Shown here piece after piece: positions 20,448 through 31,043 of a stretch of 64,000 bases of DNA; within the stretch, counting starts at the first letter, position 1; every line of letters begins with the position of its first letter. Source of the DNA: Ascoidea rubescens DSM 1968 (lineage: Eukaryota > Ascomycota > Saccharomycetes > Ascoideales > Ascoideaceae); assembly GCF_001661345.1 (NCBI RefSeq), contig NW_017962913.1, positions 1,617,428-1,681,427 on the forward strand. The letters are read 5' to 3'. Below the pieces are notes generated by a model, which was not told where the DNA came from, made no database searches, and saw nothing but the letters and a program-made list of their open reading frames with translations. Position numbers and translations under genes: made by a program.

Positions 20448-22165
20448 TCAGACACCAACACCCTTGAAGATCAAGATCAAAGCACTGTCGCTTTCGCCTC
20501 CTCCAGCCAATCGTTCAATCCTGTCCTTCTTCACAATTTGCACCTTGTCGTCATTGAAGTAGAACCAGGTGTTTCCTGTCAAGTCCTTGAGGTCTCTAGA
20601 AAAGAACTGGTAGTGGCCAGAATCAGCAGAGGCTCCTTTGTGTGTTACAACGCCAATGAGATCGTACAACCCGGTAGGATTCTCGCCCTCAGAGTAAAAC
20701 TCGTCGTTTTGATAGACTTTTTTGAATTTTGTTAGCCATTTTTCCTCGTTTTTCTCAAATTCCTCGTTTTCTCTTTGAATTCTTTTGGTGAAATCCATCA
20801 TTAGTTTTTCCTTTTCTTGGTTTTCGAATTCTTTGGTTTTTCTAAATTCAACGTATTCGTCGTGTTTATCTTTGTTGATTTTTCTGATTTTTTCTAATTT
20901 AGCAAAACGATCAGATTTAATGCTATCGTCATATAAATCGGTTAAATCTAGTTCCAAAGGAAAAGTGACTTTTCTTAAGATCTTAGCTTTCTTACTAATG
21001 TCTCTTTTCCAATAAAACCTAACAAAATTTACTAGCAAGAATTTAGGCAATTTGGTGAACTTTTTTTGAATTTGATAATTGGCGTTTCTATCGAGGTCTT
21101 CATTTCTTTTTGTAATAATTTCCGATAAATTTTCAATTAATCCAGCTTTTAAAAAATTTGTATTGATGTTAATGTGGCAATTTAATTTTAAAGAATCCTC
21201 ATTGTTAATTTGGATATTTTTAGGATCATCTTTTTCAGCTTCAGGTAATTCGATACATTTTGTAGTCGACTTAAAATTTATATGGAAATAATTCAAGATA
21301 AACTCATTTGGTAAAGTTTGCTCCAAGACCGATAATATTTGGGAAAGACATTCATCTGCATCTTGTTGTTTATATGTTCCAAGATTTGACTTTTCAGCAA
21401 ATTGAGGAAATAAGGATCTTAAATCAGTTAGTAGGATAAAGGGAGTTACAAAGAGGTTTTTTATCAAGGATTTATCTTGAAACTTTGAATTTAGAATTTG
21501 ATGTTGCAAATTTAAATCTTGGAATAATAATTTCAATTTATAAGTGAAAATTTGATATTTATTTGAAGATGAAGATTTTTCGTATTTTAGGATTTCGTTT
21601 CTCAAGTCTTTACAATTAAATAAGGCTTGGATAATGGCGTTGAAATAACAAGTATTGCCTAAATTTTTCAAACCAAAGGGCTTTTCAAATGGATTTTCAC
21701 CATTAAATTGAAATTCTTTATCAGCGGTATTTCTGTTATTCTTATTAAATTGGTTGTGAAAATTTTTAATAAATTCATTTTGCTTTTCGGGTTCAGCTGG
21801 TTCAGGTGTTCCAATGACTAAAATCGATTGACTTTTCTTTAATTTTAAATTTTTTAATAGATCAGTATCTTTTAATTTCCCAGTTTTCAACATAACTTTT
21901 TGGCGATGTGGTTGAACTTTAATTAAGGAAAAGATCTTATTTTTCAAAACGATACCATGGTCGTTTAGGTTGATTTCAATTGGATACGTTTTACCAGAAT
22001 GTCTGATTATAACTGTAATAATTGTCACAATAACGGTCAAGTTTTGAAGTTAGTAATATTAATTGCGATACTAATGACGATTATAATTGCAACAGCAAGT
22101 TTCGAGCCTTAAACAGCGAATCGAGTGAAGGACATACCAGGTAATACATTTGGGTCAGAGGACAT
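20448..22165 (-). CDS. UBP6: Ubp6, proteasome-bound deubiquitinase (one intron)
   Basis: Ubp6 (USP14) is the thiol deubiquitinase that docks on the 19S proteasome through an N-terminal ubiquitin-like domain. Exon 1 (22138-22165) is only 28 nt and encodes MSSDPNVLP plus one base; exon 2 (20448-22012) continues VIIRHSGKTYP. The 530-residue product has the UBL domain (about 10-78), the Cys box GLKNLGNTCYFNA with catalytic Cys131, a PQFAEKSNLGTYKQQDADEC block, the His box KGASADSGHYQFF near 480, and the C-terminal AGGGESDSALILIFKG typical of Ubp6. Exon 2 alone has no ATG before residue 50, which makes the splice necessary. A PACE-like GGAGGCAAA lies about 180 bp upstream, a possible Rpn4-type site. 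Confidence 0.97.
22013..22137 (-). other. Spliceosomal intron of UBP6
   Basis: A 125-bp intron with donor GTATGT, a perfect TACTAAC branch point and acceptor ATTACAG. It separates a 28-nt first exon from the rest. Joining gives CCT GTT ATA ATC AGA CAT, continuous with the conserved RHSGK of the Ubp6 UBL domain. Confidence 0.95.
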
Positions 22166-22343
22166 TTTTGCTTTTGAATTGGAGGGAGTTTTCATGAATT
22201 AGATAAAAGGCAATACACTAAAAAGAAGCAGAAGCAGAAGCAGCTTGATGGTCTGTGGTGGTTGGGTCAATTACAGCAAAGCTGGATGTGTTTCAGAGGT
22301 AAGAACCACAAGAAACAAGAAAGACGAATCTGCTTCAGCTTCT

Positions 22344-22352
22344 GGAGGCAAA
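22344..22352 (+). promoter_or_regulatory. PACE-like element upstream of UBP6
   Basis: GGAGGCAAA differs by one base from the proteasome-associated control element GGTGGCAAA bound by Rpn4. It is about 180 bp upstream of the start of the proteasome-associated UBP6. The functional assignment is inference. Confidence 0.35.
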
Positions 22353-22448
22353 CCGCCCAAAATAGACACAGCGCCAGCAGTGTGGGAAGTTCTCCAGATC
22401 AAGCAGTAATAAGCGCCAGTTCGTTTATCGTTACCCTGACACACTGTA

Positions 22449-22503
22449 ATCCGTAATCGGTACGGAATATTTTGTCTTTACGCAACGTCGGCATATTACG
22501 GAT
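22449..22503. promoter_or_regulatory. Inverted TACGGA motif cluster
   Basis: ATCCGTAAT (22449-22457) and its exact inverse ATTACGGAT (22495-22503) flank a further TACGGA at about 22461. CGG half-sites in inverted or everted arrangement are typical of Zn2Cys6 factors. A palindromic TTACGGAGTCCGTA occurs far away near 62240. Confidence 0.4.
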
Positions 22504-22710
22504 CACGATGTTTGACGTAAAACAGGCAATTCTTCTTTAGGCCATGATTACAGTAAGTCCCAATAGAGCAACACCCGATTGGGCAAGTGGAAAATTTTGA
22601 ATTCTTAAGAGGTTGCTGTTACTTATCGCTTTCTTTCTCTTTATCTTCATCTTTATCTCCATCTTCATCTTCATCAGTTCCTGCTGCTATATTTGCCTGT
22701 TTGTTGTAGA

Positions 22711-24768
22711 ATGCTTTCCAAGATACTAATATTCACTGATTCAGGCTTCATCTTGTACAAGTATGAGCATCAAAAAGTCCCTGATTCCATCATAAACCAC
22801 TTTATCCAGTCCAATTTGATTTCCTCGATCAACAGATCAAACATCAACAGCTTCAAAGACAATGCTCCTGAAAATGATGTCCATGATAATCACACCCACA
22901 ACAATGAAAGTGTCAATAAAAGCAACACAGACGGCTCTGACAACATAGATGATGCAAATTTAATCGAAACCTATACTTACAAATCATATAATTTAAAATA
23001 CATCAAACAGCACTCTATGTCTTTGATTTTTTTAATAGTCTATCCCAATATTATATCAATCAACATCAAAACATTGTCAAATTTTTTTAAAATCTTGAAA
23101 AATCTCTTTTTAAGTTTAATCCACCAAAATTTTAATAATGACAAAATTGATTTATATTATTTATTTAATCTCAAAAATAATAAGGATTTTTTGAGATTTC
23201 AAAACCTTATTCAACTGAAAATCAAAGAATTTAATAATTCATTTGAGAAAAATCAATCACCAATAAATGATTCATTTGAATCTGAAAATACTGCCATTAC
23301 CACCACCACGACTACTACTATTACTACTACTACTACTACCACTAATAATATTAATAATAATAATAATAGCGATAATAACATTCTAAAGGATAAAATTAAT
23401 GAAAAAATCAATTCTTTATCCGAAAAATCTTCTAAAAAGAAAAACAAAAAAATCTCTACAAAAAAAAATAGAATTTGGGGTGATAATTATAATATAGATC
23501 GTGATGATCCAATCTCCAAATCTTTAGATTTTTCAAATGATAAAGATTCCTCAATCTCCAATTCAAACTCAACTTCAAACATAAACTCAATTTCACCAAA
23601 TTCAAACTCAAACTCAAATTCAAACTCGAACATGGACTTGAATAATTTAAATCAAAATTCGATTAAAAATAATTTCAAAAATTCCCAAGGCTTTAAAACA
23701 TTCAAAGAAATTAATGATGAAATTGACGAAATTATCTCTTCAAATATTAATTCCAACTCTGATATTTCTTCAAAAAATAACAAATCCTCCTCATCATCAG
23801 CATCTGCTTCAACTTATTTAAAACCCTTCAGTTTCTTACAAAACTATATTGGTGGGAAAACAATAACCAACGCAGATATCACTAAAACAATCGAATTACT
23901 AAATAATCATTTAATTAAAAAAAATGTGTCTCCAGAGATTGCTTCAAAGATTACTTTAAATATTCAAAAAAATCTACTAGGCTCGAAAACTAGAACTTGG
24001 GAATCTGTTGAATTAACCGCAAAGAGATCCTTAGCTGAAGAATTGCAAAAAATTTTAACTCCAAATACTTCAATTGATTTATTACATGAGATTCAATTAA
24101 AATTGAATTCCAAGCAAAAAAATCCTTATGTAATTTCAATAGTTGGGGTTAATGGTGTGGGAAAATCAACAAACTTATCAAAATTGGCATTTTGGTTACT
24201 ACAAAATAATTTAAGAGTGCTAATATGTGCTTGCGATACATTTAGAAGTGGTGCAGTTGAGCAATTAAAAACACATGTTAATAACTTGAAAAATCTTTCA
24301 ATTGATGAAAAAATTAAAAACCAAATTGAGTTATTTGAAGGAGGTTATGGTGGATCAGATTTGGTGGCCAAAATTGCAAAAAGTGCAATTAATTATGCAA
24401 AAGAAAATCAATTTGACGTAATATTAATGGATACAGCTGGCAGAAGACATAATGATGCTAGATTAATGGCACCACTACAAAGTTTTGCTAGAGCTGCAAA
24501 TCCAGATAAAATCATTATGGTTGGTGAAGCATTAGTTGGTACAGATTCAGTTCAACAAGCAAGAAATTTCAATAAAGCATTTGGAGCAGATAGAACATTA
24601 GATTTTTTCATTATTAGTAAATGCGATACAGTTGGAGATTTGATTGGTAGTATGGTTAATATGGTTTATGCAACAGGCATTCCAATTTTATTTGTAGGAA
24701 TTGGACAAACTTATACTGATTTAAGAACACTCAGCGTTGATTGGGCAGTTAGGATGCTAATGAGTTAA
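22711..24768 (+). CDS. SRP101: SRP receptor alpha subunit
   Basis: Srp101 is the GTPase subunit of the signal recognition particle receptor at the ER. The product of 685 residues has the N-terminal longin-like SRX domain (MLSKILIFTDSGFILYKY), a long charged Asn/Ser-rich linker, and the NG domain: SIVGVNGVGKSTNLSKLAF (G1) near 480, CDTFRSGAVEQLKTH, MDTAGRRHNDARL (G3) and ISKCDTVGDLIG (G4). The end WAVRMLMS matches the S. cerevisiae C-terminus (WAVNTLMS). The ATG at 22711 gives an N-terminus that aligns with the yeast protein; the frame is open a few codons upstream without ATG. A GGY-type Asn/Thr microsatellite run lies at about 23300-23370. The gene converges on the J-protein gene. Confidence 0.98.
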   Translation: MLSKILIFTDSGFILYKYEHQKVPDSIINHFIQSNLISSINRSNINSFKDNAPENDVHDNHTHNNESVNKSNTDGSDNIDDANLIETYTYKSYNLKYIKQHSMSLIFLIVYPNIISINIKTLSNFFKILKNLFLSLIHQNFNNDKIDLYYLFNLKNNKDFLRFQNLIQLKIKEFNNSFEKNQSPINDSFESENTAITTTTTTTITTTTTTTNNINNNNNSDNNILKDKINEKINSLSEKSSKKKNKKISTKKNRIWGDNYNIDRDDPISKSLDFSNDKDSSISNSNSTSNINSISPNSNSNSNSNSNMDLNNLNQNSIKNNFKNSQGFKTFKEINDEIDEIISSNINSNSDISSKNNKSSSSSASASTYLKPFSFLQNYIGGKTITNADITKTIELLNNHLIKKNVSPEIASKITLNIQKNLLGSKTRTWESVELTAKRSLAEELQKILTPNTSIDLLHEIQLKLNSKQKNPYVISIVGVNGVGKSTNLSKLAFWLLQNNLRVLICACDTFRSGAVEQLKTHVNNLKNLSIDEKIKNQIELFEGGYGGSDLVAKIAKSAINYAKENQFDVILMDTAGRRHNDARLMAPLQSFARAANPDKIIMVGEALVGTDSVQQARNFNKAFGADRTLDFFIISKCDTVGDLIGSMVNMVYATGIPILFVGIGQTYTDLRTLSVDWAVRMLMS

Positions 24769-25157
24769 TGAGTTTAAAAAAAATCATTAATAATTTTTTT
24801 TTTTTTTATAACTTTCAAAAATTAGTATTAATAGCAATAATCGAATTATGTATTTTTTTTGTTAAAAGTATAAATAGATGAGTGAAATTGGAAATAAAAT
24901 TGGAAATAAAATTGGAAATAAAATTGGGAATACAATTGGGAATATGAATTTTATAGATCTAAGATAAAGTACATGAACCAGGAATATTCAGTAGAAACTA
25001 ATAATAATGTAAAATATGTTAAACAAAAAACAAAAAACAAAAAATTAAACAAAGGAGTAAATAAAAAAGTAAATAAGTGAAAACCAACCTTTGAATTATA
25101 AATGAACAAAAAAATAAAAACGTATGGGTAAAAGTTTCAAGTTTCAAGTTTCAAGTG
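24769..25157. other. Convergent intergenic region with 12-bp repeats
   Basis: About 390 bp, AT-rich. A 12-bp unit ATTGGAAATAAA is repeated about three times with two further variants (about 24887-24943), and GTTTCAA is repeated just before the J-protein stop (25133-25155). No gene is seen. Confidence 0.6.
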
Positions 25158-26183
25158 TTAAAAACCATAGGAACTAAAGAGACATATCATGCTAACAGTA
25201 CTGACAAAAACACCAACACCAGGAATAACAGTTGAAGAACCGGGTGTGTTGTGATTATAACTTTCATTTTTATTATAATGATGTTGATAATTTTTAGCCA
25301 AGTTATGTAGGTTGTAAGTGTACTTAATTTGATTCTCTAGGTTGTCATCGTTACTGTTGAAATTTTTGTTTAGGATATCGTTTATAGGATCATTTTTAGA
25401 GTTATTTGTGCTAGTATTAGTATTATAGCTATAGCGTTGATAGTAGTTGTTTTTGTTTATATTGTTAAAATTATGGGAGTAATTAGTAAAGTCAGAACCA
25501 TTAACTGATTGATTTTTGAATCTGTTAATTTTTTTATTCATTAATCTTTGTTCAAATTTTAAATGAGTCTTTAAATGCTTATCGTAATCGAAATGGGGAA
25601 CATCATAGTTTGAGCCAGAATTTGGCTTTCCAGTAAAATGAGAAGAGTTTTGGGAATGGTTTGAATAGTTAGTTTTTTTAAAATTATAGGTGCCACTGGG
25701 ATATGAACGGTTTTTCATTGAATAATTTTTAGCATTTGAATAATATTTATTTTTTTGAATGTCATAATCGGATCTTCCAGTTGACGTCGTGAAATTATTT
25801 AGAGATAAATCATAAGTTAATTTTGAGCTATCATCACTTAAAACTTCATAGCTATTTACTAATTTGATGAAATTGTCATTATTTAAAGTTTTTTGATCTT
25901 CAGAGAGATTTAAATTTGGGTTATTGTTTATGATATCAGGATGGTAGGTCTTTGATAGAGTTTTGAATTTTTTCTTGATTTGCAATTTTGTGGATGATTT
26001 GGGTATGCCCAAGATTTGATAGTGGGTTAAATTTTTATCAGAAAAATCTAGTAACTTAATATTTTGAGTAGCACTGTCATTGGTGTGATTGTTGGTATTG
26101 TAGATGGTGGCATAGTTTCTGTTGGAATGGTAGAAAAAAGTGTTGCACTTGATAAGAGATGAGGTTGATTTAAGTGACAACAT
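25158..26183 (-). CDS. Mitochondrial-type J-domain protein (Jid1-like)
   Basis: This is a 341-residue J-domain protein. The N-terminus (MLSLKSTSSLIKCN, Arg/Ser/Tyr-rich, few acids) looks like a mitochondrial presequence. The J domain spans about residues 52-130: LTHYQILGIPKSS, the HPD triad at 81-83 in TYHPDI, and the helix IV-like YEVLSDDSSKLTYDL. The middle is a Ser/Asn/Tyr-rich linker. The last 25 residues (VIPGVGVFVSTVSMICLFSS) form a hydrophobic segment close to the C-terminus. Among S. cerevisiae J-proteins the layout is nearest to mitochondrial Jid1, but similarity outside the J domain is weak, so orthology is tentative. Its job would be to stimulate an Hsp70 such as Ssc1. The ATG at 26183 is the first in frame. 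Confidence 0.75.
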   Translation of the reverse strand: MLSLKSTSSLIKCNTFFYHSNRNYATIYNTNNHTNDSATQNIKLLDFSDKNLTHYQILGIPKSSTKLQIKKKFKTLSKTYHPDIINNNPNLNLSEDQKTLNNDNFIKLVNSYEVLSDDSSKLTYDLSLNNFTTSTGRSDYDIQKNKYYSNAKNYSMKNRSYPSGTYNFKKTNYSNHSQNSSHFTGKPNSGSNYDVPHFDYDKHLKTHLKFEQRLMNKKINRFKNQSVNGSDFTNYSHNFNNINKNNYYQRYSYNTNTSTNNSKNDPINDILNKNFNSNDDNLENQIKYTYNLHNLAKNYQHHYNKNESYNHNTPGSSTVIPGVGVFVSTVSMICLFSSYGF

Positions 26184-26474
26184 GGTTAGGGAATTGAGAG
26201 TTGTGAGTGTTTGATTGTGTTCTGAAGAAGTGGAAAAAAAAGACAGAAGAGAGGAAGTATTTATAGAACAAGAAACAGGAAATAGTTGGAGAGAAAATGA
26301 GCAATTAACAGAGTGGATAACAGCTCAAATGTTGAGACTCTTCAAGTTGATGAAGAGATAGCGAATCTATCACAGAATAACGAGATATTTATGGGGTTAA
26401 AAATTGATCAAAACGGGCTTTTGCTTTTAAGCGGATATTTCACCCTCGGGTATCGCGACCTCCCGGAGCCGGAA
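26184..26474. other. J-protein promoter / MDM12 3' end
   Basis: A 291-bp gap between tandem genes on the minus strand. Its MDM12-proximal part is GC-richer (GGGTATCGCGACCTCCCGG at about 26447-26465). A long open frame on the plus strand running into MDM12 from here has only a GTG start and is an antisense by-product. Confidence 0.5.
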
Positions 26475-27818
26475 CTAGTTCACGGCGGTTTTTTCGTCGT
26501 CGGAATCAGAAGCAAAAGAAGAGGAATCTGCTTCCAGAGCGTCGTCGCCAGAGTCGTCTGTAGAGGAAAAGTCGAAGGAAATCCAGCCAGGCCAGCCGAG
26601 CTCATCGCGAAGAATGCTTTGTATCTTTTCAATAAGGAACTTTTCCACCTTGCCAACGTTTCTCAACACCGAGGTGTGGTTGTTGTTGTTGTTGTTGTTG
26701 CTGCTGCTGCTGTTGTTGGGCTCGCCATTACCAATTTCAGACTCGATTTTGATGTTCTTGATGATGTCAATTCTGTCGTGTTTGTTGTTGAGACGGCTGG
26801 AGTTGTAATTGTAATTGCTGAAGTTTTGAGATTGGCTTGGGTTCTGGCTGTAACTTTGAGCCAGGTTGGGATTATTGTGGGGCGTGTTGTAGTTATTGTA
26901 GTAATTAGTATATTGGCTGTTGTAGAGATGATTTGGGATTTTGAAATTGTTTGTATTTGGGGTGAATGAGTAGCCGTTGTTTATGTTGAAGGAGGAATTT
27001 GTTGTTGACATTGAAATTGAATTTGCAGACAAAGAACGATCTCTGTCTTGAATAAAGTCATTAATATTGCTATTGGGAGGAGTTGGGACAGGGGTAGGAC
27101 TAGAAGTGGAAGTAGAGGCAATATTTGGTGGAGTGGAATTGGTAATTGGGTCATTTATATCACATAGAAAGGAAAAGTTGATTAATCTTTTGCAATAGGA
27201 TAATATTGCCAATGAATGAATCACCAAGTTTGTTAGTTTTAGCTTCACAGGCAATTGAATAAAACCGGGAAAGGGATAGTTTAGTAATAAACTTGCAGAG
27301 ATTTCGATTGACAAGTTTCCCTTATAATCAATTTCGATGATAAACTGAATATCGTTTGGATCATTTTCGCTTTTTAATTTTGACTTGATGCTCGTTGCAT
27401 TGTCACTGTTGATGTTATTGCCATTATTACTACTGTCATTGCCAATCTCGTTGGATATAGAGGGAGTAGGATTGGTCGAAGTATCTAATGGAGGCTCATC
27501 AATGTTGTTGATACTGTTCGTATGGCTATCAGCAGCAGCAGCAGCATCGCCATTGTCTCCACCACTGCCATCATCATCATCATCATCATTGTCGTTGTCG
27601 TTGTCGTCGTCGTCGGTATAGAACTCAGGAAAGGGATCGCCTATGTGTCTGATGGTGATTTCTGGCGGAATTGAGCCCAACTGAAAATTTGTGACACAGA
27701 CGTCTGTGATGTATGGGGGGAAAGAGATGCTCTTGAACTGGCGGTCAAGAAACTGCTGGAACTGCAAATTCAACTCAGCATCAGTGGCAAGCTGGTCCCA
27801 GTTGATATCAAACGACAT
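26475..27818 (-). CDS. MDM12: Mdm12, ERMES complex SMP-domain protein
   Basis: Mdm12 is a soluble lipid-transfer subunit of ERMES, the ER-mitochondria tether with Mmm1, Mdm34 and Mdm10. The product starts MSFDINWDQL like S. cerevisiae Mdm12 (MSFDINWSTL) and shows the SMP-domain landmarks NDIQFIIEIDYKGNLSIEI, LNYPFPGFIQLPVKL, INFSFLCDI and, at the C-terminus, ELGWPGWISFDF. Its 447 residues exceed the yeast length (271) because of two inserts: an acidic Asp/Ser-rich one and a long Asn/Ser/Pro/Tyr-rich one that splits the SMP domain. The start is the ATG at 27818; the frame is open upstream only from a TTG codon. The gene is divergent from RIM9. Confidence 0.97.
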   Translation of the reverse strand: MSFDINWDQLATDAELNLQFQQFLDRQFKSISFPPYITDVCVTNFQLGSIPPEITIRHIGDPFPEFYTDDDDNDNDNDDDDDDGSGGDNGDAAAAADSHTNSINNIDEPPLDTSTNPTPSISNEIGNDSSNNGNNINSDNATSIKSKLKSENDPNDIQFIIEIDYKGNLSIEISASLLLNYPFPGFIQLPVKLKLTNLVIHSLAILSYCKRLINFSFLCDINDPITNSTPPNIASTSTSSPTPVPTPPNSNINDFIQDRDRSLSANSISMSTTNSSFNINNGYSFTPNTNNFKIPNHLYNSQYTNYYNNYNTPHNNPNLAQSYSQNPSQSQNFSNYNYNSSRLNNKHDRIDIIKNIKIESEIGNGEPNNSSSSNNNNNNNHTSVLRNVGKVEKFLIEKIQSILRDELGWPGWISFDFSSTDDSGDDALEADSSSFASDSDDEKTAVN

Positions 27819-28092
27819 ATTGGCAACGCTGTGCTTCCAACTGTACTTCCAACTGTGCTGCAAACTCTGCCGCCGCTCAAAAAGGCGAAAGCCGCTGTGG
27901 CGAGCCCTAGGGCTGTGAGTTGCCACTTGCATGGGTCAGCATGGCATCAGACGTCCGATTAGGCGCATCTGCGTCTGAACGCCTCCACTTGCGCGTCCTG
28001 GCGCGTGCCGGGAGTTGACACATTTGGAGGACGTTTTGAGCCATTGTTTAGGTCTTGGAAGAGCATTGTTATTGTTTGTTTGTGTCCCACTT

Positions 28093-28128
28093 TGCTGTTT
28101 CTGCTGTTTCTGCTGTTTCTGCTGTTTC
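28093..28128. repeat. (TGCTGTTTC)4 tandem repeat
   Basis: Four perfect 9-bp units upstream of MDM12. Confidence 0.95.
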
Positions 28129-28766
28129 TGCTGATCTGTCGTCATTCTCTCACCACTCTCGACGTCTGCATCTACTGTCTGTGTTTGCTGCTTTTACTGT
28201 CATCAGCTATCTTATCCTATTCCTACCCTATTCCTATCCTATTCCCATCCTCTTCCTCATCCTCACCCTTCTCCTTTATCACTGGTTATCATCTCATTAA
28301 TTGAGTTAATTCATAATTTCCTATTTTTATGAAATTTGTTTTTTGCTAAATTCAGAAACCTATAACCAGAAGCCTTTTAACTTTCATAATACCAGAAAAA
28401 AGAAAAGGGAAAAACAAGGCTATTATTCACTCTAAAGCATATTAATCAATTTTAAAATTTAAAGGGCTTATTCTACCTATCAACTTTTTATAAAAGATAA
28501 TCTTAAGCTGAAATTTTCTTTCTTTCGCTTCGTTTTTATTCAGATTCAAAAATTTATATTAAGATATTCAATTCCTACTGTTTTGTCACTCCAATTATCA
28601 TAATTATTGTATTTATAAATTTGCAAATTTATAATTACATAATTACATAATTACATAATTCCTTTTATTGTTTTTCAGTACAAATATTTCAAGTAGCATT
28701 ACTCAATATTGAATTTTATTTCTCTCCCTTTTATTTGCTTTTATTCACTTTTATTCACTTTTTTTC

Positions 28767-28822
28767 TTTATTCTTTATTCTTTATTCTTTATTCTTTATT
28801 CTTTATTCTTTATTCTTTATTC
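28767..28822. repeat. (TTTATTC)8 tandem repeat in the RIM9 leader
   Basis: Eight perfect 7-bp units ending about 125 bp before the RIM9 ATG, probably in the 5' leader or core promoter. Confidence 0.95.
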
Positions 28823-28946
28823 TTTTTCTTGCTATTTTTTTATTCCATTCTATTCTACTTTATTTCATTTATCTTCATCAAAAAAATCTAAACTGCTTTA
28901 TTAAATTCTCAATCAGTCTATTAAACTAGTCGATTAGTCTGTTAAA

Positions 28947-31043
28947 ATGGCTGTCTTGGGTCTTCAGACTGTTGCTTTAGCCTTTCAAATTGCTTCTTTT
29001 GCTTTCCTATTAATCGTCGTCTTAACTGCTCCTGTCACTGATGTCCTATCCATTGCCGATCATGATAACTACAAATATGGTATCTTTGGTTATTGCGACG
29101 AGTATAGTTGTTCTGATGCCACCTTCAATTACAATCCAACTGACCTAGTCTCTTCCCTGGATACAGATGAATGGGCAATGTCGAATTCAATTAGATCTTC
29201 TTTATCAAACCTATTTATCATCCAACCAATAGCCTTGGGAATAACTTTCATCTCTTTAATCATCCTCATCCTAACTCACATCCATTCGTTAACTCATTTA
29301 CCCAAAATCTTCATCCTCGCAATAATCTTCACTCTATTATCAACTCTCTTATCTTCCTTAATTTGTATAGTAATATTCTTACTATTTTATCCAAACGTCA
29401 CCTATGGTTCCTGGATCTTAATTCCTGCTGCTGTCCTAAACCTCCTAGCTTTCATTCTAACAATATTAGCCAGAAACATAAACTCAAACAAAAACTTCAA
29501 CGAAAACACTTCAGTAGACTTGATCGATGACGAATTTAATAAAAAAGTAAACAGCTATTCAAACTTGAATTATAACAATAATTTTGCTTCCTCCTCAAAC
29601 TCTTTACCTCCTCCTCCTCCTCCAATAATCGGCAGTTTCAATGACAATATCAACGACACAAACATAAACAATAAAAATGCACTTGGCTCAAATAATAACA
29701 GTGAAAACACTTACTTGAACGTCTCCAAACCCGACGACCATAAAAACTATCAAGAAAATTTATCTGCTAGAACTCTAACCCAAGATTCAGCCTATGAAGA
29801 ACAAAAAAGCAATGTTAATGATAAAGTCTCGCTAACTGACATTTCCAAACCTTCTTTCTCAAAGACTACTCCTCCGGTTCAACCTTCATTTAATAATAAC
29901 TTCAACAACAACAATAACAATTCCATCACTCCTATTCACAATGGCCCTACTTCAAATGTCAATGCTCCTATTATCAATCCTGCTTTTAACCCTTATCAAA
30001 ACCAAAACCAAACTCAAAACCCTCATTCAAATTCAAATTCAACTTTAAATCTCAATAGAAATCCAAATCTAAATTCAAATCCAAATTCAATTCCTAATCC
30101 AAATATTAATATGAACATGAACTCCAATTCCTCATTTGGTAGACAACCAAGAAATTCTCTTACCAGAGCAAATCAACCTAATTTTATCTCTAATCCTGAT
30201 ATGACATCCTTCTACAACTCCCAAAATAATATCAACAATGACTTCTCATCCCAAAATGATCCTTATCCAAATCCACAAAACCCTGCTCCTTATCCCACTG
30301 CTCCTTATCCCACTGCTCCTTATCCCACCAATCCTCCATATGCTTCTCCTTCAAATATTTCAAATAACCCTCAAGGGCAATTCAATAACTACCTTCCCCA
30401 AGATCCTTCATCTCCAACAATTCAACAACAACCTCAAAATCTCAATCCAAATGCAATTAATCCAAATTCTCCAAGTCCTGACTTAAACAACAACATAAAT
30501 GAGGACGAAAGATCTGATGGTGAAAACTCTGATTTTACCAGTGTTTCTCAAAGACCAATCAACCCTCGTTACTACCAGGCTCAACAACAACAACCACCTT
30601 ATTATCCTCCCCAACAACAGCAACAACCACCACCACCACCACCACAACAACAACAGTCTTATTATCCTCCTAATCAACAACAACAAGGCTACTATGTTCA
30701 ACAACAACAACAACAACCTTATATTCAAGGCCACAGACCATCCTCAGGCAGTGGTTATTATCCTCCTCAACAACCTCAATTCCAACAACCACCACCACCA
30801 CAACAACAACAACAACCTTCCAAACCTCAACTGTCTAGTGTAGATATTGTTTTGAACTCAAATCCAGATTTTGATCTCCCAGGAACTGCTCAAAAGCCAA
30901 GGCCTGGTCGTAGGTTTGTTGCTGGTGCTGGGCAATTGCAAGGAACTAATTTTAGACCAACATATAAACATCGTCCAAGTCTGAACATATCAAATATACC
31001 TCCTGCTTCTTTAAGTGGTGATAGTCCTTACAATTTTAGATAA
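28947..31043 (+). CDS. RIM9: Rim9/PalI, pH-sensing pathway membrane protein
   Basis: Rim9 (PalI) is a plasma-membrane protein of the Rim101 ambient-pH pathway, assisting the sensor Rim21. The SUR7/PalI-type fold is clear: four membrane segments at about residues 8-28, 88-110, 120-147 and 153-175, with an extracellular loop carrying [17 protein letters not shown] between the first two. The start [20 protein letters not shown] is typical. The rest, about 520 residues, is a cytosolic Asn-, Pro- and Gln-rich tail with CAA runs, tandem APYPT repeats and a conserved-looking basic end ([20 protein letters not shown]). The tail is far longer than in S. cerevisiae Rim9 and resembles PalI of filamentous fungi in extent. 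The ATG at 28947 is the first in frame. Confidence 0.9.

Larger units (their letters stand above)
22166..22710. other. Divergent promoter region UBP6-SRP101
   Basis: About 545 bp. It contains GGAGGCAAA (22344-22352) and a set of TACGGA/TCCGTA words at 22449-22503 including a 9-bp inverted repeat. A pyrimidine-rich TTCATCTTTATC-like run (about 22630-22680) precedes SRP101, and TTTGTTGTAG just before the ATG resembles an intron acceptor. No separate gene is seen. Confidence 0.5.
27819..28946. other. Divergent promoter region MDM12-RIM9
   Basis: About 1.13 kb. Next to MDM12 is a GC-rich island (about 27890-28020) with GCGCATCTGCGTCTG- and GCGCGTCCTGGCGCG-like words. Then come four copies of TGCTGTTTC, a pyrimidine-rich CCTATTCCTAT tract (28205-28280), AT-rich DNA and eight TTTATTC units in the RIM9 leader. 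No gene is seen. Confidence 0.6.

Noticed and set aside
26313-26969. Plus-strand open frame overlapping the 3' part of MDM12
   Set aside because: Starts with GTG and is antisense to the conserved MDM12 SMP domain.
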